Source of the DNA: Pseudomonadota bacterium
Lineage (GTDB): Bacteria > Pseudomonadota > Gammaproteobacteria > Xanthomonadales > Xanthomonadaceae
Direction: 5' to 3'
Assembly (NCBI GenBank): GCA_023388355.1
Contig: JAEWGI010000022.1
Location: forward strand, 1 to 9,409
Length of the DNA: 9,409 nt
Shown: positions 6,759 to 9,409 of the stretch, one piece after another
How positions within the stretch are numbered: the first letter of the stretch is position 1
How the letters are laid out: each line of letters starts with the position of its first letter
Position numbers and translations under genes: made by a program
Notes under the pieces: generated by a model
What the model was told of the DNA's origin: nothing
Databases searched by the model: none
Seen by the model: only the letters and a program-made list of their open reading frames with translations

Positions 6759-7064
6759 ATGGCCAAGACCTCAATGATCAACCGCGAAGCGAAGCGCGCG
6801 AAGCTGGCGAAGAAGTTCGCCGCCAAGCGCGATGCGCTGAAGAAGATCGTCAGCAGCGAGTCGGCGAGCTACGAGGAGAAGATGGACGCGGCGGTCAAGC
6901 TGCAGAAGCTTCCCCGCGACTCATCGCCCTCGCGCCAGACCACGCGCTGCGCCCTGACCGGCCGCCCGCGCGCGGTGTACAGCAAGTTCGGCCTGGGCCG
7001 CAACATGCTGCGCAAGGCGACGATGAACGGCGACGTTCCCGGCCTGCGCAAGGCCAGCTGGTAA
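6759..7064 (+). CDS. rpsN: 30S ribosomal protein S14 (zinc-independent, long form)
   Basis: The 101-residue protein [20 protein letters not shown] carries the S14 C-terminal signature [19 protein letters not shown] and ends VPGLRKASW. It has a single cysteine and no CxxC pairs, so it is the zinc-independent, full-length type rather than the 61-residue zinc-binding form. S14 completes the 30S head near S3 and S10. Upstream an in-frame ATG at 6654 lies inside rplE and is not credible. The ribosome binding site is weak (GGA at 6748-6750 or AAGAG just before the ATG), so coupling to rplE translation, 13 nt away, is likely. Confidence 0.97.
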   Translation: MAKTSMINREAKRAKLAKKFAAKRDALKKIVSSESASYEEKMDAAVKLQKLPRDSSPSRQTTRCALTGRPRAVYSKFGLGRNMLRKATMNGDVPGLRKASW

Positions 7065-7074
7065 GCAGCTACAC

Positions 7075-7117
7075 CCGGCCCCCGCGGGCCGGTTCCAACG
7101 AATTCGCAATCCCGCGG
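7075..7117 (+). other. Overlapping alternative hairpins in the rpsN-rpsH gap
   Basis: In the 81-nt gap, CCGGCCC (7075-7081) pairs perfectly with GGGCCGG (7086-7092) over loop CCGC. The overlapping segment CCGCGGG (7082-7088) can instead pair perfectly with CCCGCGG (7111-7117), enclosing a loop with the palindrome CGAATTCG (7100-7106 area). The two cannot form together. No T-run follows either, so this is not a standard intrinsic terminator. The rpsH ribosome binding site AAAGG (7132-7136) lies 15 nt beyond the second structure. Function unknown: mRNA processing, stability or translational control are all possible. Confidence 0.5.
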
Positions 7118-7145
7118 ATATCGGTGCACTCAAAGGCAATTATCA

Positions 7146-7541
7146 ATGAGCATGACTGATCCCATCGCCGATATGCTGACCCGCATGCGCAATGCGGCGG
7201 CCGTCGGCAAGCCGACGGTGAAGATGCCGTCGTCCAAGACCAAGGTGGCCATCGCCAAGGTGCTGCAGGACGAGGGCTACATTTCCGGCGCGCGCGTGAC
7301 CGAGAACGGCGCCAAGGCCGAGCTCGAGATCGAGCTGAAGTACTACGAAGGCCGCCCGGTCATCGAGCGCATGCAGCGCGTTTCGCGCTCGGGCCTGCGC
7401 CACTACCGCGGCAAGGCCGAACTGCCCAAGGTCCTCAACGGCCTGGGTATCGCCATCATCTCCACCTCGAAGGGCATCATGACCGATGCGCAGGCGCGCC
7501 AGCAGGGCGTCGGCGGCGAGGTCCTGTGCTTCGTGGCCTAA
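7146..7541 (+). CDS. rpsH: 30S ribosomal protein S8
   Basis: The 131-residue protein [17 protein letters not shown] is S8, ending with the signature [20 protein letters not shown] then EVLCFVA. S8 binds helix 21 of 16S rRNA and in E. coli represses the spc operon by binding its own mRNA near rplE. The first ATG (7146) is chosen over the one at 7152 because MSM-DPIADML matches E. coli S8; AAAGG at 7132-7136 gives nine-base spacing. It follows one of the two long intergenic gaps in the operon, which makes local control of this gene possible. Confidence 0.97.
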   Translation: MSMTDPIADMLTRMRNAAAVGKPTVKMPSSKTKVAIAKVLQDEGYISGARVTENGAKAELEIELKYYEGRPVIERMQRVSRSGLRHYRGKAELPKVLNGLGIAIISTSKGIMTDAQARQQGVGGEVLCFVA

Positions 7542-7554
7542 GGGAGTCAACGTA

Positions 7555-8082
7555 ATGTCCCGAATTGCCAAGAAGCCCATCGCCCTGGCGAAGGGCGTCG
7601 AGCTGAAGCTCCAGGACGGCGTCATCGCCGCGAAGGGTCCCAAGGGTTCGCTGTCGATGGCCATGCCGGCCGGCGTCGAGCTCACCATGGAAGACGGCCA
7701 GGCCGTCCTGTCTCCGGCGACCGCCGAGGACATGGCGATCACCGGCACCATGCGCTCGATCATCGCGAACATGGTGCACGGTGTCTCCCAGGGCTTCGAG
7801 CGCAAGCTCGAGCTGGTCGGCGTCGGCTACCGTGCCGCGATGCAGGGCCAGGACCTGAACCTGTCGCTCGGTTTCTCCCACCCGGTGCTGTTCAAGGCCC
7901 CGGCGGGGATCACCATCAGCACGCCGACGCAGACCGAGATCCTGGTCAGCGGCGCCGACAAGCAGCAGGTCGGCGAAGTGGCCGCCAAGATCCGCGGCTA
8001 CCGCCCGCCGGAGCCGTACAAGGGCAAGGGCGTCAAGTACGCCGGCGAGAACATCATCCGCAAGGAAGCCAAGAAGGCCTAA
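7555..8082 (+). CDS. rplF: 50S ribosomal protein L6
   Basis: The 175-residue protein [20 protein letters not shown] consists of two similar L6 folds and has the C-terminal signature [21 protein letters not shown]6 binds near the sarcin-ricin loop and the GTPase-associated region where EF-Tu and EF-G act. An in-frame upstream ATG at 7486 lies inside rpsH and is rejected; AGGGAG (7541-7546) serves the ATG at 7555. Its stop codon lies in the loop side of an eight-pair hairpin (8073-8092). Confidence 0.98.
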   Translation: MSRIAKKPIALAKGVELKLQDGVIAAKGPKGSLSMAMPAGVELTMEDGQAVLSPATAEDMAITGTMRSIIANMVHGVSQGFERKLELVGVGYRAAMQGQDLNLSLGFSHPVLFKAPAGITISTPTQTEILVSGADKQQVGEVAAKIRGYRPPEPYKGKGVKYAGENIIRKEAKKA

Positions 8083-8092
8083 GCGGGCCTTC
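8073..8092 (+). other. Hairpin spanning the rplF stop codon
   Basis: Bases 8073-8080 pair with 8085-8092 (eight pairs, one U-G) around loop AAGC, placing the TAA stop (8080-8082) at the top of the stem. No T-run follows (AGCTTTCGG). It may be an mRNA stability element or chance in GC-rich sequence; translating ribosomes would melt it. Confidence 0.35.
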
Positions 8093-8112
8093 AGCTTTCG
8101 GAGAACAAGACC

Positions 8113-8466
8113 ATGCAGAAGAAGATTGCCCGCCTGCGCCGCGCCAAGTCGACGCGCGCCCACATCCGCGAGCTCGGCGTGCCGCGTCTGTCGGTGCTGC
8201 GCACCGGCCAGCACCTGTACGCCCAGGTGTTCACCCCCGACGGCTCGAAGGTGCTGGCTTCGGCCAGCACCACCCAGGCCGCCGTTGGCGAAGGCCTGAA
8301 GAACCGCAACAACATCGAGGCCGCCGCCAAGGTCGGCCGCGCGATCGCCGAGAAGGCCAAGGCCGCCGGCATCGAAACGGTTGCCTTCGACCGCTCCGGT
8401 TACAGGTATCATGGGCGCATCAAGGCCCTGGCCGACGCCGCGCGCGAAGGTGGCCTGCAGTTCTAA
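8113..8466 (+). CDS. rplR: 50S ribosomal protein L18
   Basis: The 117-residue protein starts [20 protein letters not shown], a basic N-terminal arm that wraps 5S rRNA, and ends with the L18 signature [20 protein letters not shown] followed by EGGLQF. With L5 it forms the 5S ribonucleoprotein of the central protuberance. GGAG (8100-8103) precedes the ATG by nine bases. Length is normal. After its stop comes an unusually long 170-nt non-coding gap before rpsE. Confidence 0.97.
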   Translation: MQKKIARLRRAKSTRAHIRELGVPRLSVLRTGQHLYAQVFTPDGSKVLASASTTQAAVGEGLKNRNNIEAAAKVGRAIAEKAKAAGIETVAFDRSGYRYHGRIKALADAAREGGLQF

Positions 8467-8636
8467 GCGTCACGTGTTGAAAGGGTGGGGATGCGTCCCC
8501 ACTCCAGCCTACCTGCCGATGCGGGCTGCATCGGGCGCCTCCCGGCTTCTGTCCGGGACCGCGCTCCACCGATCCATCCAACAACCACAAGCGGCCGAGA
8601 GCCGTACATCCCTCAAACAACACAGGCAGCATCGAA
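8467..8636 (+). other. Structured 170-nt intergenic region rplR-rpsE (three hairpins, no T-run)
   Basis: Three hairpins follow each other: H1 pairs 8483-8491 with 8496-8504 (seven perfect pairs extended by one G-U and one G-C) closed by a UGCG, UNCG-type tetraloop; H2 pairs CCGATGC (8516-8522) with GCATCGG (8528-8534) over GGGCT; H3 pairs TCCCGG (8540-8545) with CCGGGA (8553-8558). None is followed by a T-run, so these are not intrinsic terminators. The remaining 78 nt (8559-8636) are A/C-rich and look unstructured. I see no convincing promoter or protein-coding segment. In E. coli this junction is very short. A regulatory or processing role for S5 expression is inference. Confidence 0.55.
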
Positions 8637-9176
8637 ATGGCAGAAGAACGCGCCCCGCGCGGTCGTGACCGCGACCGCAACCGCGAGGAAATCGACGACG
8701 GCATGATCGAGAAGCTGATCGCGGTCAACCGCGTCAGCAAGACGGTCAAGGGTGGCCGCCAGTTCACCTTCACCGCGCTGACCGTCGTCGGCGACGGCGC
8801 CGGCAAGGTCGGCTTCGGCTACGGCAAGGCCCGCGAGGTCCCCGTCGCCATCCAGAAGTCGATGGAGCAGGCCCGCCGCAACATGGCCACCGTCGAGCTC
8901 AACGGCGGCACGCTGTTCCACACCGTGAAGGCCGGTCACGGCGCCGCCCGCGTGTTCATGCAGCCCGCGTCCGAAGGTACCGGCGTGATCGCCGGTGGCG
9001 CCATGCGCGCCGTGCTCGAGGCCGTCGGCGTGAAGGACGTGCTGGCCAAGGCCGTCGGCTCGCGCAACCCGATCAACCTCGTCCGCGCCACGGTCAAGGG
9101 CCTGGCCGGCATGCACTCGCCGTCCGCCATCGCGGCCAAGCGCGGCAAGAAGGTGGAGGACATCCTCAATGGCTAA
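8637..9176 (+). CDS. rpsE: 30S ribosomal protein S5, with charged N-terminal extension
   Basis: The 179-residue protein contains the S5 double-stranded RNA binding domain ([20 protein letters not shown], 39-58; [20 protein letters not shown]) and the C-terminal domain with [21 protein letters not shown]5 lies with S3 and S4 at the mRNA entry channel and affects decoding fidelity; the spectinomycin-linked loop near VSKTVKGG is standard. About 12 residues longer than E. coli S5 at the N-terminus, where residues 5-19 ([15 protein letters not shown]) form a charged, probably disordered tail. The ribosome binding site is weak (AGG at 8624-8626, ten bases away). Its last eight bases overlap rpmD. 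Confidence 0.98.
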   Translation: MAEERAPRGRDRDRNREEIDDGMIEKLIAVNRVSKTVKGGRQFTFTALTVVGDGAGKVGFGYGKAREVPVAIQKSMEQARRNMATVELNGGTLFHTVKAGHGAARVFMQPASEGTGVIAGGAMRAVLEAVGVKDVLAKAVGSRNPINLVRATVKGLAGMHSPSAIAAKRGKKVEDILNG

Positions 9177-9366
9177 GAACGAAGCCGGCACCGGCACCGT
9201 CAAGGTGCGCCTGGTGAAGGGCCTGCGCGGCTCGCAGGCCAAGCATCGCCTGTCCGTCAAGGCCCTGGGCCTGGGCAAGCTCAACTCCGTGCGTGAACTG
9301 AAGGACAGCCCGCAGGTCCGCGGCCTGATCAACAAGGTCCACTACCTGGTCCGGGTCGAGGAATAA
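9169..9366 (+). CDS. rpmD: 50S ribosomal protein L30
   Basis: The 65-residue product has the L30 fold markers [20 protein letters not shown] (11-30) and [20 protein letters not shown] then [12 protein letters not shown]. It is slightly longer than E. coli L30 (58 residues) through the N-terminal AKNEAGTGT. The gene starts eight bases inside rpsE in another frame, with GGAGG at 9155-9159 as a strong ribosome binding site within rpsE, so the two are translationally coupled. L30 binds 23S rRNA on the solvent side of the large subunit. Confidence 0.96.
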   Translation: MAKNEAGTGTVKVRLVKGLRGSQAKHRLSVKALGLGKLNSVRELKDSPQVRGLINKVHYLVRVEE

Positions 9367-9370
9367 GCAC

Positions 9371-9409
9371 ATGAAGCTCAACACCATGCAGCCCGCAGAG
9401 GGCGCCCGC
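9371..9409 (+). CDS. rplO: 50S ribosomal protein L15, N-terminal fragment (cut by window edge)
   Basis: The last 39 bases encode MKLNTMQPAEGAR, which matches the conserved L15 N-terminus (MRLNTLSPAEGS type). GAGGAA (9358-9363), overlapping the end of rpmD, is seven bases upstream of the ATG. The rpmD-rplO order is that of the spc operon; secY would be expected next. The rest lies beyond the window. Confidence 0.93.
   Translation, partial: MKLNTMQPAEGAR

Noticed and set aside
8477..8505. Promoter for rpsE with TTGAAA as -35 box
   Set aside because: No acceptable -10 hexamer lies 16-18 bp downstream; that position is inside the GC hairpin.
8485..8706. Possible small ORF in the rplR-rpsE gap
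   Set aside because: It runs through the hairpins, has no ribosome binding site, overlaps the start of rpsE in another frame and shows no recognisable protein features.
1..9409. CRISPR array, insertion sequence, tRNA or prophage content
   Set aside because: No spaced direct repeats, transposase motifs, terminal inverted repeats or tRNA-like cloverleaf sequences were seen; coding is continuous ribosomal protein operon.

Overview
This window is a ribosomal protein locus from a high-GC gammaproteobacterium. The gene order is tuf, then rpsJ-rplC-rplD-rplW-rplB-rpsS-rplV-rpsC-rplP-rpmC-rpsQ, then rplN-rplX-rplE-rpsN-rpsH-rplF-rplR-rpsE-rpmD-rplO, all on the + strand. Several details point to the Xanthomonadaceae (Xanthomonas/Lysobacter/Luteimonas group): the GC-rich codon choice, the L4 loop residues [14 protein letters not shown], the Arg/Asp-rich N-terminus of S5, and a 101-residue Cys-poor S14. 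The family placement rests on remembered protein sequences, not a database search.

Layout. Positions 1-124 are the last 40 codons of tuf, the end of the str operon. A 14-bp hairpin with a pyrimidine-rich tail (132-172) follows as its terminator. A sigma70-like promoter (186-215) then starts the S10 operon. About 280 nt of leader precede rpsJ at 500. It contains a bulged stem-loop (237-289), a long two-part stem-loop (310-353), a GC hairpin followed by seven T (383-416), and a small hairpin (488-499) that pairs the rpsJ Shine-Dalgarno with the bases just before its ATG. This is the architecture expected of an autogenously attenuated S10 leader.

From 500 to the right edge there are 20 complete ribosomal protein genes plus the first 13 codons of rplO. 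Most are separated by 0-21 nt or overlap (rplD/rplW, rplP/rpmC, rpsE/rpmD), so they are probably translated as one coupled polycistron. No terminator separates the S10 half from the spc half; rpsQ and rplN are 15 nt apart. Two gaps are larger than the rest: 81 nt between rpsN and rpsH, with two mutually exclusive hairpins, and 170 nt between rplR and rpsE, with three consecutive hairpins and no T-run.

The gene products build both ribosomal subunits: L2, L3, L4, L22, L23 and L29 around the peptide exit tunnel and peptidyl transferase region; L5 and L18 with 5S rRNA; S3 and S5 at the mRNA entry; S10 and S14 in the 30S head. I found no mobile element, CRISPR array, RNA gene or non-ribosomal cargo gene. 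The coding content is ordinary. The parts worth a second look are the non-coding structures.
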